Origin: Phoebastria nigripes
Taxonomy: Eukaryota; Chordata; Aves; Procellariiformes; Diomedeidae
Length of the DNA: 64,000 nucleotides
Direction: 5' to 3'
Assembly (NCBI GenBank): GCA_035582835.1
Contig: JAYKAV010000467.1
Span: 1,630,976 to 1,694,975, forward strand
Shown here one piece after another: positions 10,002 to 23,025 of this stretch. Every line of letters starts with the position of its first letter. Position 1 is the first letter of the stretch. The notes beneath the pieces are model-generated. The model saw only the letters and a list, made by a program, of their open reading frames with translations, ran no database searches and had not been told where the DNA came from. Both the position numbers and the translations under genes were made by a program.

Positions 10002-12599
10002 CAAAATAAGAGGGAACTTAATTAAAAAAATGCAATTCTCAGTTACACAAAAGCTTCTTTAAGATGGGCCTAATTGTATCTACATTTATGCCTGCTTTAA
10101 TGTCCTTGTATTTTGTCTGAGTGATATAAAGGGGCCATGATATGGATATGTCTGTCTTTGTAGTTAGTATTATTGCACTCATGTTAAAGGTTTTTATTGT
10201 TTTGATTTTGGTTTGGAGGGACATTTGTATATAATTATTTATTACTTGTTTAGTTAACAATTATAGCATAAATACAATACATTAAATAACCTCACAGGCT
10301 GCTGAAACTAGATACAGCTCAGACCGCTTCAGTTTTCAGACCACTTCAGTATTATTTTAGCATTATTGTATGAATCTTTCTCAGTTATGATTTGTAGTGT
10401 TTAAGAACATTATTCTTATTCACCAAAATTCCTTCAACCATTGCATTTTACTTTTTCTCATAAAAAAACAAAGGACAACATAGTGGAATGCTTTCTTTTT
10501 ACAGTCTACATTTCTTTTTATTTATTGATTTGATTTCTGCAGCACCAATTTGATTTCTTAGCATATAAGGATATGTTAGTGTCTCTTTAAATCACTTGTG
10601 AACCTTTTAATAGCACCCTCTGTGTTTATAGAAGCTGCCAGAAACCAGTCAGAGCAACAGCATGCCCCTAGCTATATCTTGCATGTTTGTGTATTATTTA
10701 GTAAGTGCGGTTATTTGGGACTCAATTATACCGCGTGGTTTCTTCATACTGTTTTTGTTATGGAACAAGCAAAAGACATGTATAATGACCCACAGCTCTA
10801 AGTACCTTTCAGCATTTAGCATACTGAAAGCCTGCAAGGTTTCAGTACATACTTCAGTTCATCAGAATTTCCAACTGTGAATGCTCCTATTTACATATTC
10901 TCCCACAAAAAACAAAGACACTCTAGGGACCAATGTTATGAAAGCCCACCTACATTGTTCTTCGTATTTCCAGCCCTTCCATCTCTCAGGCCTCCTCCTC
11001 TTTGAACCCCTGCAAGATAAGAGGGACTATGTAGCATGCCTGGAATGTTTCTAAATCCAGCAACTAGTAGACCAAAGAGGGAGTCGGATTCCAGAGCCTA
11101 GGGCCTGGCATGGGGAGTACTCTGTTATTCCTGAACTCTCAAATAGTTAGGAAAGCGTCAGATTTGGGGGTCTGCTTTTGGGCCACAGCTATCTAACACA
11201 TATGTAGTGATAACGTACAAGACATGTAAAGAAGAAAATAAGGAATATGTAGTTCCTTTACCTAAGTATTGGTTAGCAGCTGTTAATTCTGAAGGCTAGA
11301 AGATTTTTCTCCTCGAACATAACTACATCTTCACAGAGAATGTATATTTAATATGACAATGTTTTCTGCTTATCAAATACAGCTAATTAAACTCAGTGTT
11401 TAGCTATTTAAAAAGGAGAATTCCAAACGAAATAGCATAGGAGTCAGTGTAAAAACATGAAGTGTCCACCTCAGGGAAACCTGGCATTTTCTTTTATTTG
11501 CCTGAGATTTACTCTTTCTAGAACACATAATGCAGTGGTAAGAGCCAAGTGTTTGCCCTGTACTTTGGTCCAGTACTGCAGATGTGTGCAGAGACTGTGG
11601 AAGATACAGGCTTCTTTGTGGACTTGATTGTAGCATCACATTTCTTACACCTGTTTCCCCTCTCCTAAGAGGTATAGTTAGAACCTAGAATTTCCATTTT
11701 TTCATAAAAGTTTTACAAAACAAACAATTACGTGGGTTCAGGGCAAATACACTTTGCATAAAGCAGGAATTGAGAGGAGTATGGTTTGGGACAGTTTTTA
11801 TTTAGGTCAGTTTTAAGAAAGTATACTGACTTTTATTTTTCATCTTTTTATTACCTGTGCATTCTTCCATATGAAAGACCATGCACCTCTACTACCAGTG
11901 AATCAAAGTATTTTTATTTGTAAAATCCTTAGTGGAAGCTAAAAGACCTCATTTCCTAAATTAAATTGCCACCAGATTTTTACCAACAAAACAGCTGGGT
12001 ACTTGGAACTCCTCTGTTTGTGACCGTTAGTGTGAAATAAGGCCATTTGTGGACACTCATATTGTGTAAACAGATTTTCCTGTTTACATTATCTACTTCC
12101 AAAGTGAATTAAAGGCAACAAAACTCAATGTTACCTTGGATGCTAAGAAATTTGGAGCTGCCATGGCTACTCAGTCCTTTGACAAATGGTTGTCAAATGA
12201 ACTGCTAATTTTTATGCCAGGTTAGCTCTCTAGCCCATTTCGCTGCAATGTAGATAAGTGCCAGCCCAGGTGAAGGGTTAGGACCTATGTGCTAGCATAG
12301 CCCGTGCACACACCACTGTTTCTCTTTCCTTGAGTCAGAGAAGTTCCTCCAACACACCTTTCCACCTGCCAGGACATGAAGAAGAGCAGTGGGGGGAAAG
12401 AATTGCCAGTGTTCGTAGCAGCTGGCTGTTGAATTTGTTTGGCTGTAATGTTAAACTACATCATCAGTAACCCAGTCATGGAATTCATCTGCCATACACC
12501 AGAATCACATCAGGTCTTCCGTATCCAGGTCCTTTTGGGGATGAGATAGGATATGATTCTCTTAGATAGCAAGAATAACACAGAGTAATTGTACTATAA
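10002..12599. other. Non-coding stretch
   Basis: Unique AT-rich sequence. Scattered short open frames show no domain. No RNA gene or recent repeat is recognised. Confidence 0.5.
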
Positions 12600-12650
12600 A
12601 GCAAGATTTTCAAATGGTGGCCCATGGGCCATCTCTAGACTTCAGGGCAC
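12600..12650. repeat. Possible ancient hAT DNA-transposon end
   Basis: The words TTTTCAAATGGTGGCCCATGG and TGGGCCATCT resemble the 'TCTCAAACxGTGGxCCxTGGxCCA' terminal region of old hAT elements. The core TGGCCCATGGGCCA (12618-12631) is a perfect 14-bp palindrome. No opposite terminus was found. Confidence 0.3.
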
Positions 12651-15600
12651 ATCAGCAAGATCTGATTCCAACAGTTGCCAATCCTTAGGATAGACCTAGA
12701 CTGCAGTGTCAGCCACCAAGCCTTTCATGTAACCCAGAGCGAAAAGCTTCTTGAAGCTCCCATTTGAATGGGCTCTGCTGAGCATCATGGTATCTACCAC
12801 CTGCATTTACATCTCTTCCAAGCAAATGGATAGTGCTATCAGCAATATTGTGGAAGTCAGAGAAATCTGCTCTAGCAGGAGTCCACAACATCTTTTTCTT
12901 CTTCTGTACGGTATATAGGCTGAGGAAGAATCACTTGCATTTTGGTGCTATGACGAGAAACAGCTGTGCCCTGAGAGGTCAACTCCATTCACTCATTTAC
13001 ACTGTGCACAGTGTTAAGCATTTTGTCTGCATGGACTTCTCTCTCAAGCTGCTGGCACTGTGTGCCTCCAGCTAAGGATGGGGCCCCTTCCAGAAACAGA
13101 GAACTGTTCTGTCCCTAATGCTCTCCCACCCCATCCCCATCCTGAATCAGATCCCATTCCTGGAAGGTTTTACACGTGCCTCTTCCTCTACTTCATGCAC
13201 TGGATTTTTTCTTCTCTGCTTCTAATTCAGCTGTGTCTCTAACCAATATTGGTGGAAGGATTCATCTTGCCTGCCTGAGCCCTAATACCTCATTACAGCT
13301 GCTAGGAAGAAGTGCCAATTTAAGGGTGAAATTCATCTGATCCAACTCAGACATTCAGTTTGGGATAAGATGAACTGTAACCCTGGAAATGCCTAGTTGT
13401 TTCTGCAGTAATGTTAAAGGGGCTTCATATGAGTAGATCTTCCATAAACATCTACTTATAGTTCAGTTAATACCAAATGTATGTGCTGCTCCTCTCCTCC
13501 TTCTTCTCATGCTGTACCACAACAGCCCTCCCACCCAGAAATTATGTGACTTCTCCTCATCACTCCAGAAACATATGTGGGTGCTTCAGGCACACATTGT
13601 TCTTCAAACTGGACACCTTGAAAATCTAGTATAGCAGCCTCACAGCAAAGAGAATAGCATTCAGTAGACATTTTTCCTCCAATATAAAATGAATTTGCAC
13701 TGTGTAGTTTTCACGACTGGACTAGGCTTGCTTTTCACACTACATAAATGTTTAGTAAAAAAGATTCTCTCCTTGCCTTCAGAAATAAACACAATTTTAT
13801 GTTTCTATGTTTTGTGTTTCAGTATAGATTTTGATATTTTCTTTGCCTGCCACTTTCCAGAATGACACTGTGCTTATCGGATTGTATCATGAACTACTTG
13901 GTATTGCCTAAACAGGTTTGAAAGCAATTTATAAACCAGAAAGTAACATCCAGGAGAGCCTTTATAAACACACAAGAGGATCTTTTCATTACATCTGGAA
14001 ATTAAAAGGGTTTGTATTGAGATCATATGGCAGAAACTAGAGAAGCAATTTTTAACATGCATACTTGGTTAACTTGTTTGTCTATAGAAAAAAATACCAA
14101 TAAGGAAAGAAAAAATTATGATATAAAAATAAACATCTTAGTTATCATCTAATAAAAACAGTTTTATTAATAGCAACATTGTGTGTATAAATATCTATAT
14201 GAATTTGAGTTATTACACATCACATAGATGAGAATAGTCTGGTCTCTCAAGTCAGTGCTGTCCCACATAACAATAAAATTAGGTAGAGAATGCTGCAGCA
14301 TCCTGGCAACAGAATCTCCTTGGAGTCATATGATGAGGAGGTGGGATTTTGTGCTTTCATGCATATCTATGAAGCAAAGCACATGGAAAGACCTTTACCA
14401 GCTAAAGGAACATCAGGGTGCCTAGCAAATTGCTTTTCTTATTATACTTTCTCTAGCAGTACAACTCCTTCCTGAGTCCTACTCCCATTATTCAGGCCTC
14501 TCACAGTCCTCCCTGCACAGTGCGGGGTACGTGCGCTGTTGTCATCTATGGAAGAGAATTGCAAAACTGCTGAATGACCCATAGCTGCAAACTGGGATAT
14601 AGAGGGCAATCTTGCTTTGGCTTGCTCTCACTCTTCCCATATTTATTTCACAGAAATTGTGTGTGCATCATTTGTGAAATTATTTGTGTTAGCTGTAAGC
14701 ACTGTAGAAGTCAAAAGACATAAATTAATAGATAAGCTGGCAATGTTTTTGAGAATGTCTCTGAGAGTCTTGTATCTTCTACCTTCTCACTCAGTCTCTT
14801 GTCCAAAACCAAGGAAACACATAGGTCCAGAGCCTGTGCATAGGAGCTGCTATGCCCCACATGAAGGAAGTATTTCTGTACACAGTGTAATGCTTTTCAA
14901 GTATTTCTGCAAGTACCTAAGTTGCCTTCTTTTTGGAAGAAGTCAGCAGCTTGCCTCAGAATATCCTTGAGGTAGCTCAGGGAGATGTTGCCATGAGTAA
15001 TTCTTGTTCCCAGTGTGTATAATTCTTATATAACAAAATCACATATTTCCTTTAGGCTTTGCAAATAACTGTTTTTATTTTGACTTTGTTTGGTACTTGC
15101 ATGGATAAATGTCTAAAATGTTGTGGATGTCCCCTGGGGATGGATGCACTTGGATTGCATGGGATAGCTCTCACCTTTGGTAGTAAACTGTAACCAATTG
15201 TTGTTCTGTTGTGCCATGTATTTACCTATTCATAACAAAAAAAAGAAACTGACTTTTTTTCTGTTGTCTTACACTGGACTAAAATTAGCTCTTTGTTGTA
15301 TCCATTAAACTTGATTGCAGTCCTCTTACCTAACATGGAAGTAAAAAGTTAAGAGGTAAGCATATGAGAACCTGACAAAACTCTTATCTTTCTTTATGCA
15401 TGCAAAAACTTTTCTATTTTAGTTATTTTTGGACATGCAAAATGTTTACTTTAAAAAACCTAATCCTTATTTTCTGTTGAGCACAAGTAAAGATTTGTAA
15501 AGAGAACTCCACTTTAGTGATTACAATATGAGAATATCTATTTATAAGAAGAAACTACCCATCTATATGTAGTTTTAAAATCATGCAATGATGACTAACC

Positions 15601-17186
15601 ACATGATTCAGTGCACTTAGAAGTCAGTGGAAGGACTTCTATTAATTTCAGTGGGTACTGGATGAATTGGTGCTGTGGACCTCCATTTTGGGACTTGGTC
15701 TGATTTAAGCTTGGCTATATTAATGGATATAGATGTCTTCCTGTGTTCACAAGTGTAATACTTCAGCATTTTAAAGAAAATAAAACAATGCAAATGGACA
15801 TTCTCTACTGCATTAAATGAAGTTCTGTTAATATTTACTTTGAACAGCTGTTTGCTTAGTGAAGCTAATGTGGAGCATAGTCTACTTTGTCCACAGAATG
15901 ACATTTCCAAGTGCTGAGTAAATGGCTAAGGAATTATAAAATTAGTTGTTTGAAATTTAGCCAAAGGGATGATGCCAGTTCCTACAGAACTGTGTATATT
16001 CCAGGTATTAAGTAGTTTCTGTTTCAATGCTGAAGTGTAACAAATCAGTTGCAAACAGAAGTGTCGCAAGATTTGTTTTCCCCTCTTTTTAAGAGAAGTA
16101 TTGCATTATGCCTTTTTTCTACAGCTTTTTTTTAAAGTCATATTGAACAGGAAGCACTAAAAAAATACTTCACTGAGATTGTTTATACTGTTTATACAGT
16201 ATTTTCCATGCACAAAAATATAATTGTGAATCCAGCAGTGAGCACACAAAGAAAACAACCTGTTAGGGTTTTTTTCTTTTTTCTCCATGTTTATTTTATA
16301 ACATACTGCACTTCTGTTTATAGGATAATGTTTCACAGCACAAGCTGCCCTGTTTTTGTGGGGCTTCTTCGCCTATAGAAAGGTGGTTCTCTTGTGCCCA
16401 CAGTCCTACTACTTTATTCATTTAATTTCTCAGCTTTCTTTTGGATGAGGAATAATTCTAGATATGTGTGACTGATGCAGGCCACTTTCAGGTGATGAAG
16501 GTCATTCTTACTGAATGCACTGTACTCAGTACATAAATAATTGCTGTGATTTCAGCTAGATGGTCCTAATGATGCCCTAATGTGGCTGCACATCACATTA
16601 TGGATCTTCAGAATAATATTTGGATATTTATCTTTAATAATAGCCATGTATCATCAGTTATATATAAAGCATGAGTTTGGGGATATTGGTATATGTTTGG
16701 GAGGGGGGCCCACGTTTTGTCCGTATTATCAGGTTATAGGAAGGTTATGGGAGTATAACCACATAGCACTGGCTTTTAATTATTGGTCATAGTTTGTGTT
16801 TCGGTCAATAAATCTGCTTATAAAATAGTTGTTGTATTAAGAAGCAAAATTAATATAACTGAATTGGTTATTGCTATTGCTGTTATCACTGAGTTGCATA
16901 ATGAGACTACCTGCTCATGTGGAAAGTAAAAGCTAGGTTCATGTGGATTTTTTAAAATTCGTTGCTGACAAATGTAGCTTGGTGCTTCTTGTGCTCTTCT
17001 CCAGGTAGTCTTTCAGTCTGAAATGTATGGCAAAAAAAATCCACCACACCTTTCAGCACCTCCTAGCTCTAAATATGGTTTCATGTTTAACTTCTACCCT
17101 CCTTTTTGCCCAGCCATGTTAACTGACATATCTATCTCTGTGGGGGCTGTCATGGTGAAATACAGGGTGGTCTACAACTACAACAA
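12651..17186. other. Non-coding stretch
   Basis: Unique sequence with no recognised gene, RNA or young repeat. The longest open frames here (14617-14970 plus, 15617-15910 minus) lack domains and plausible splice context. Confidence 0.5.
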
Positions 17187-17206
17187 CTCCTGAGTTAACT
17201 CAGGAG
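17187..17206. repeat. Perfect 20-bp palindrome
   Basis: CTCCTGAGTT followed directly by its reverse complement AACTCAGGAG, with no spacer. The centre is GTTAAC within TGAGTTAACTCA. It could be a dimer-type protein site, but no function is shown. Confidence 0.9.
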
Positions 17207-17277
17207 CAGGGAATAACCTTTTACGGGTGAGCCCGAAAATCCTGAGGCTCAGTGTGCTGCAACCGCATACAGACAAT

Positions 17278-17351
17278 GGGTGAAATCTTGGCTTCACTAN
17301 ACGCAAGTGCCAAAGATCCCGCTGCCTTCTTCAGTATAGACAGGATTTCAC
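17278..17351. repeat. Ancient palindromic amniote repeat
   Basis: Bounded by a perfect 8-bp inverted repeat, GTGAAATC (17280-17287) and GATTTCAC (17344-17351). The body resembles a dispersed bird/reptile repeat whose ends read 'GGTGAAATCCTGGC ... CAGGATTTCAC'. It includes one N (17300). A related copy is at 21382-21448. Confidence 0.5.
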
Positions 17352-17815
17352 TAATTAAGTATTTGAAGTAGTAATCCCTCTCAAAGGCTGACTATTGTGG
17401 AGTGGCATTGGCAGACCAGCGGCTGTCCTATGCAAGCCTTTTCCTCCTATCCAATGAATTGGAAGCAGCACCTCCTGTCAGGCTCTGATAAGAGGCACTG
17501 ATTGAGTAGTGCTGTTTCAGGGTACAAGAAGCAGCAGCACAGCTGGAGTGAAACTAAAAGCGATAGGCCTGGTTTCAACATACAGGCCTGATTAAAAGTA
17601 CTATGCAGTGGGTGTATTTCAGTTAAATTTGAATGGAAACAAATACATGTGTTCAACAGCATTAATAAGGAGAGAGGTGAGAATGACAAGAAAGGAATAC
17701 AGTGGGCAGGGTTGTGGAAGAAACATGAGGATAAGAACATTTTAGTTAGGATTTGTATTTATATGGAGTTGCTCTTAGCCTTTGTACTTCCTCATTCTTA
17801 TTCCCTTTAGTGTAG
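17352..17815. other. Non-coding stretch
   Basis: No gene or repeat is recognised. Confidence 0.45.
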
Positions 17816-17825
17816 TCTTACAATA

Positions 17826-17905
17826 ACCTGTCCCCATCTCTATTTTACAAATGGTGAGACTGAAACAAATGAATGGTGAGGATAAGACATATGGGTTCAA
17901 AATTA
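17826..17905 (+). repeat. MIR/CORE-SINE-like fragment
   Basis: CCCCATCTCTATTTTACAAA followed by TGGTGAGACTGAAACA aligns by eye with the MIR 'CCCATTTTACAGATGRGGAAACTGAGGCA' segment. Similarity fades after about 17900. Confidence 0.5.
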
Positions 17906-20900
17906 GCCTTGAAATGCGGCTGCCTCAGAGGGAATCCTTACTCTTCCTTACTGCCTCCGTGCTCCCCTGCAACCCTCTAGTGCTTGTGAGGTCACAAAGG
18001 ACTCAAGGAGCTAATCCAGAAGATATGTAAGCCCCCACAAGTGAGTATTTCTGCCAGTTTAGCCCCTGGCTTTGTGAGGTCAGACCTAGCCCAAGAAAAA
18101 CAAAAGCAGCTTGTGGGAGAATCAGGTGGGAGGAGGGCAGCTCTTTTACCAGCAGTTAGCTGGCCGATCAGTTTTGCCATAACATGAAACCTCACTCTTA
18201 GTTATTCAGAACTTGGCTTCAGATATTTATGACTTCATCCAGAGAATATCCCATCTGACTGCAAAGAGAGCTGCAGGTGTCCAGCACTTTTGAAAAGACA
18301 GACTCAGTGTCTAAGGCAAAGCATCTGGAATTAGAAGCTGCTTTTGAATATTTGAATCTTTGTGATTCACTCAGTTAAGAAACAAGCCAGTGGTACAGTC
18401 TGAAATAGATCTGCTGCCTCCTGCCTCTCAGCCATGCTCCCTGTGCAGTAATGCTTATGCTAGACCATGCCATCTCCCACATACTTTGTGACTCCTTCTG
18501 TCCCTAAAATTATTTGCACCTGGTGTTTTATTAACAGTGTAATGGTTAAAAATATGACCTTCAGAAGTGTTTAATTAAACCACAGTAATTTTCTTACCAT
18601 AAATCCCCAAGCTTTTATCCTTTGTACGTTCCCAAGTACCTGTATTCTTCCATGACATTTTGCCCTTGACTCTATTTAGCAGCAGTTAGGCTCAGATGCA
18701 CACATACAGGGAGGATGTAATGTCCATCTCCCTTACCTCCAGTTCCTACTTGGTATGTCCAGCGTACTCTTCTTTATTGCCATTAAATCCACCTTTACAA
18801 TTCCTTCCTTCTATGAAGCTCTCCTCTTGTGCTCCTCAGCAAAGACAGATCACTGTTTTTTTCATTTCTGTACTGTTTGATGTTGCTAAGTCAGAGCATA
18901 ATATCTTTAGAGCTGGCACATTGTCTGTGTGCTTTACTGGAACAACAAAGGCACCTGCAGCCCCCATTAATATTACTGCTGCCATTGCTCCCCTGGAATC
19001 CTTAAACTCTAATTCCCTTTTACAGCATAATCAATTCCCTGTGTATAGGTTTTGTATATCTTCTGGCATGAAATTAGGCAGAGCTGAGTTTGTGAATGTG
19101 ACGTGCATATCGCAGAAACTAGAAGACGGAAGTAAGCTGACTATCTAGTCAGCTGGAAATTTCTCTGATAGAGTAGCCATTTAGGATTGCTTTGGTGATA
19201 AAGGCATAATATTTACAAAGAAGGGTACCTGCATGGTGAAAATATTGGGAGTATTGTGGGCCTTAAAATCAACACTGTGCTTATGTTTGTTTCACTCCTT
19301 CCCCTCCGAAAGTGTTTGGAGATTCTTGTTGGAGGAGAAGCACAAGGGCGATTCTGACTTTTGCCCCGGGAGAAGGCCTGAGAGCCACTAAACACTGCAG
19401 AATCGTGCCCTTTGCTTGCTATTCTGCTGTCCAGTAAATCTTGCTTCTTTGCTTACATTGGCTTCATAGCCTGTATCCTGGGCATTTGGATTGTCTTCTG
19501 TGAAGGGAGATTTGTGGACTTGAGCTCACTGTGGCTGAAGAAGGATCTGAACTTGGATTTCCCACTTCAGATAAGCGCTCTAGGCATTAGGTTGGATAGA
19601 GAAGTTACCTGTGCCACAAGGAACGGGGTCTGAAAAGGATAACAAATGCAATTGCATTTTGTGAAGAATCTAATTCTGTCAGCTTCAGTTAGGTGTGCTT
19701 GGAGAACATTTACTGAGCAGGACTTACGTGTCACTTTCCAAGTTTCTAGGTCGTGTGGTGATTGTGTAGTGCTTGCCTGGTCTGGTGGGAGCAGTCACAA
19801 ATCAGATAGTGCTTATGGGACTTTAAAGCCCAAAGGCTGTGAGCCTAATTTATAAAATGCCCACTGTGTGGATGAAGGGTGGCATCACAGATAGGGACTT
19901 AAACATCTCAAGCATGCCTAGATCTGATTTTGATTGCTCAAATCCATTGCTAGATCTGACTAAGGCTGCAAGAGGCAGCAGGCAGAAGAGATGGGAGCAG
20001 AATCCAGGGTATTCTCTGGACCAAACTCCTCTGCTCCCCCTCTTCAGCAAAACTTATGTGTGTAGGTCTGAGTGCTCAAGTTCTCTCAGTGACTTCAACA
20101 GACTGTTTGGCTAATATAGGGCTTTGCTGCATCACATTAGTGATTAGAATTAGATTCTTTGTTCTAAGACATTTACCATTTCTGATTTTGGTTCCCAAGG
20201 ACATTATAGAAAAATAAAAACACCAGTAGGTCCAGGCTGTCCACTGAGCTGATCCAATGAGGGGTAAACTCTGGGTACCACCCAAATGGGACACAATTTA
20301 TTACCAGCATTTCAACCTTTAGCGCTTCAAAAAGAAGAGTGGAAAGAAATTTTTAGAAGGAAGCATTTGCTTTTCCTGCAAATTCTCAGTTATAAAGTAC
20401 GACATTATATGATTTCATTAAAAATAACTGATTCTTTATGAACTGGAGTACATGAATAACCAGCCTCNGGTGGAAAGTTTTTGGAGCGACATTTCCCGTA
20501 CTGGAGTGCCATACATTTACTAATATGCTAATAAGCCTTTGTTAGGCTATCTAAAAATAACTTTGGGGATAAGGATTGGGTTTTAAACAAGGTTTCAGAG
20601 GCAAAGTATGTATCTCTGTGATTAAATTATACATTATAGAACAACATCTTTTTTAAAGTGAAATCAAATTTGGTGCTCTTGTATCTTCTGTAGCTGAGGC
20701 CAGTGAATTCAGATCCTTTCTGTCAATCATAAGTGATGGGTGTTTCATTCTATTCACGATTTTGTGGACCAAAACTAGTGTATTCACAGCTCTGAGGGGC
20801 CTTGACTCCTACCACCAAGAAATAGTTTCTTTCTGTGAAAGTGCCTGATCTAAACCCTGCAGAAGCAGCTGCAAATGGAGATGAAACTAGCTTTGCCAAT

Positions 20901-21381
20901 GACAGCTGAGCTGGCAGCCCATCTTTGTTCTAAGAGTTGTAGTTCCCTCCCAGTTTTACTGTGTTTTTGTGTTTTGTTTTATTTTTAATTTTGTGGAAAA
21001 TACACAATACACTGTAATGATGAGCAAGGAATGGCAAATGTTGTTCTGGATTCCTAGACAATTACACCAGTCCTGGTAATGGCAAACATCAGAACTACCA
21101 AGGAATGCCGAAACAGGAGAGCCATCTTTCCCCTGTATTTCTTGGGCTACCAGCTGTGTGTCCATTTCACTAGGACAAAGGCATTCTTTATTTTATAGGT
21201 TTAAAATGAATGATTATAATATGTACTGCATGATTTTACTGGTCTTGGGGCAATGATTAACGTGTGATAAGCTCCCCTGAGAGCAAAAAACATTAAGTTG
21301 TTAACAAGTTGCAAAGTATGCACATGTAGAGTTTACAATAAGATATTGGATGTCTGCCATAAAGTGTTTAAGAGTGGCTGA
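17906..21381. other. Non-coding stretch
   Basis: Unique sequence. The longest frame (18696-19148 plus, 150 codons) has a low-complexity Ser/Leu/Pro-rich composition and no domain, so it is treated as chance. There is one N at 20467. Confidence 0.5.
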
Positions 21382-21448
21382 GCAAAATCCTGACAATTAA
21401 AGTCAGCATAGCTTTGCCACTAACTGCAGTAGATCAGGATTTCATGCA
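21382..21448. repeat. Ancient palindromic amniote repeat, second copy
   Basis: Contains a perfect 9-bp inverted repeat, AAATCCTGA (21385-21393) and TCAGGATTT (21434-21442), with AAAGTCAGCATAGCTTTGCC between. It has the same 'AAATCCTG...CAGGATTT' ends as the copy at 17278-17351. Confidence 0.55.
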
Positions 21449-22684
21449 CTGGGGAGGGCTACTGGAAAGAATTGTGAGCAAAATTCAATATTAGCAACCT
21501 GTTTTTCTCTCATTCAGGAACTTAACCTAAGATGCAACTCAATAATGTCTTCATGATAAGTGTTTACAAATCTTGTGACAAGAACTAGGGGGGCATTTAA
21601 ACTTGATGAAAAATCTTGATTAAAAAAGTGGCAAGGTCTCCTCTCTGGAGGACAACACTGGACACCACCCTACATTCCAGCCAACTTACTTGTTTTGGAG
21701 AATGTAATTCCTCTGACTTTTCCTCCTGCGTGGAAAGTATCTAACCAAAAAAAAACTTCAATAGAAAGCTTCTAAGATACTACATGTTTTCAGTAGCCAA
21801 CCAGTAGCCAACCAGATGTGTCCAACCAGTATGCTATGGAGTGCATGGGACACAGATGCCAAGCAGCAGAACTGACTATTTGGCTTTGATTTCCTTAATT
21901 TTTAACCTTCAGAATTATTCTTTATTTTCATTTTAGTCTTAGTTATTTTATGTTCTAAATGCCTTTGGGCATTTAAATCCATTTGGGTCAGAATTTTCTC
22001 TATAATACCAGTTTTCTGTATCAATAGAAAAAGAAATATCTACAGCAGGAGCTGACAAGTGCTCTCCTTTATGTAGCAGCCACTGCCTATGAAATGAAAG
22101 AGCGCTCGTCTAGTCCGGTTCCTAATACACTTGTATCTCTGTATCAGAAGTCACTGTCACTTGTTGACCAGCTATATAGAATGGCTCCTGAGAATGACTG
22201 GATGTTGAGACAGGTCAATATTCTCACCTTTACATACAGTCCCTTCAGTAGCTCATGGTAGACCCTTGCACTCTGAAAATGCTTTTGAAATTGAGAAATA
22301 AAGTGCATTCTGAAAGCTGCAGCAGTAGGCTTTGCATTCAGGTTAGCCAGGCCCAGAAAAAATGCCCAAATGATCCTGTCATATGGATATGTTCTGGTGA
22401 AAGGATGGAAATCTTATTTGTGGAAGCACATCTGTTCTCATGGCATGCACGACTCAAAGGTAAATTGTTAAGACTTTCACCTCTGAATCAGAAAACCTGG
22501 GAAAGTGCTGGTAGAACAGTGCAGCTCTAAAGAAAGCAGTATTTCTGTTATTTCGATGAATTGTTAGAGAGAAATTCACTTTGCTGATCAGATAGTTTTG
22601 CAGGTGGCAATTAGAGATAACACAGTACTTTTCTATAGGGGCAGATCCTTGATGTTTTACACAGCTTTCGCTGTCCCAGTGAAC
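21449..22684. other. Non-coding stretch with a short tandem duplication
   Basis: Unique DNA apart from AGTAGCCAACC repeated in tandem at 21792-21813, with a partial third unit ending near 21828. No gene is seen. Confidence 0.5.
21792..21830 (+). repeat. 11-bp tandem duplication
   Basis: AGTAGCCAACC occurs twice head-to-tail, followed by a diverged unit ending TCCAACC and then AGTA. Confidence 0.8.
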
Positions 22685-23025
22685 AGAGGGGATCAGGGGG
22701 AATCTTACCAATGTTTCTATATACCTGATGGGAGGGAATGAAGAAGAGGGAGCCTGACTTTTCTCAGTGGTGCCCAATGACAAAACAAGAGGCGATGGGC
22801 ACAAATTGAAACACATGAAATTCCACCTGAACACAAGAAAACACTTTTTTCTGTCAAACACTGGAACAGGTTGCCCAGAAAGGTTGTGGAGTTTCCACCT
22901 GTGAAGATACTCAAAACCCAACTGGACATGGTCCTGGGCAACCTGCTGTAGCAGACCCCACTTGAGCAGGGGGCATGAATTAGTTGATCTCAGGAGATCC
23001 ATTCCTGACTTTAATGATTTTAACA
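22685..23025 (+). mobile_element. CR1 LINE, 5'-truncated 3' end
   Basis: Plus-strand CR1. It runs from the ATCTTACCAATG...TACCTGATGGGAGGG block through TCTCAGTGGTGCCCAATGAC and AAACACTGGAACAGGTTGCC to the 3' UTR words CAACTGGACATGGTCCTGGG, CTTGAGCAGGGGG and GATCTCAGGAGATCC. About a dozen bases of the usual 'ACTGTGAGGGTGG' segment are missing near 22850, which shifts the frame. The terminal octamer tail is decayed. The long minus-strand frame across this region (22454-23062) is an antisense shadow. Confidence 0.92.

Noticed and set aside
18696..19148. 150-codon plus-strand frame
   Set aside because: Ser/Leu/Pro-rich, no domain, no convincing splice or promoter context. Such lengths occur by chance in 64 kb.
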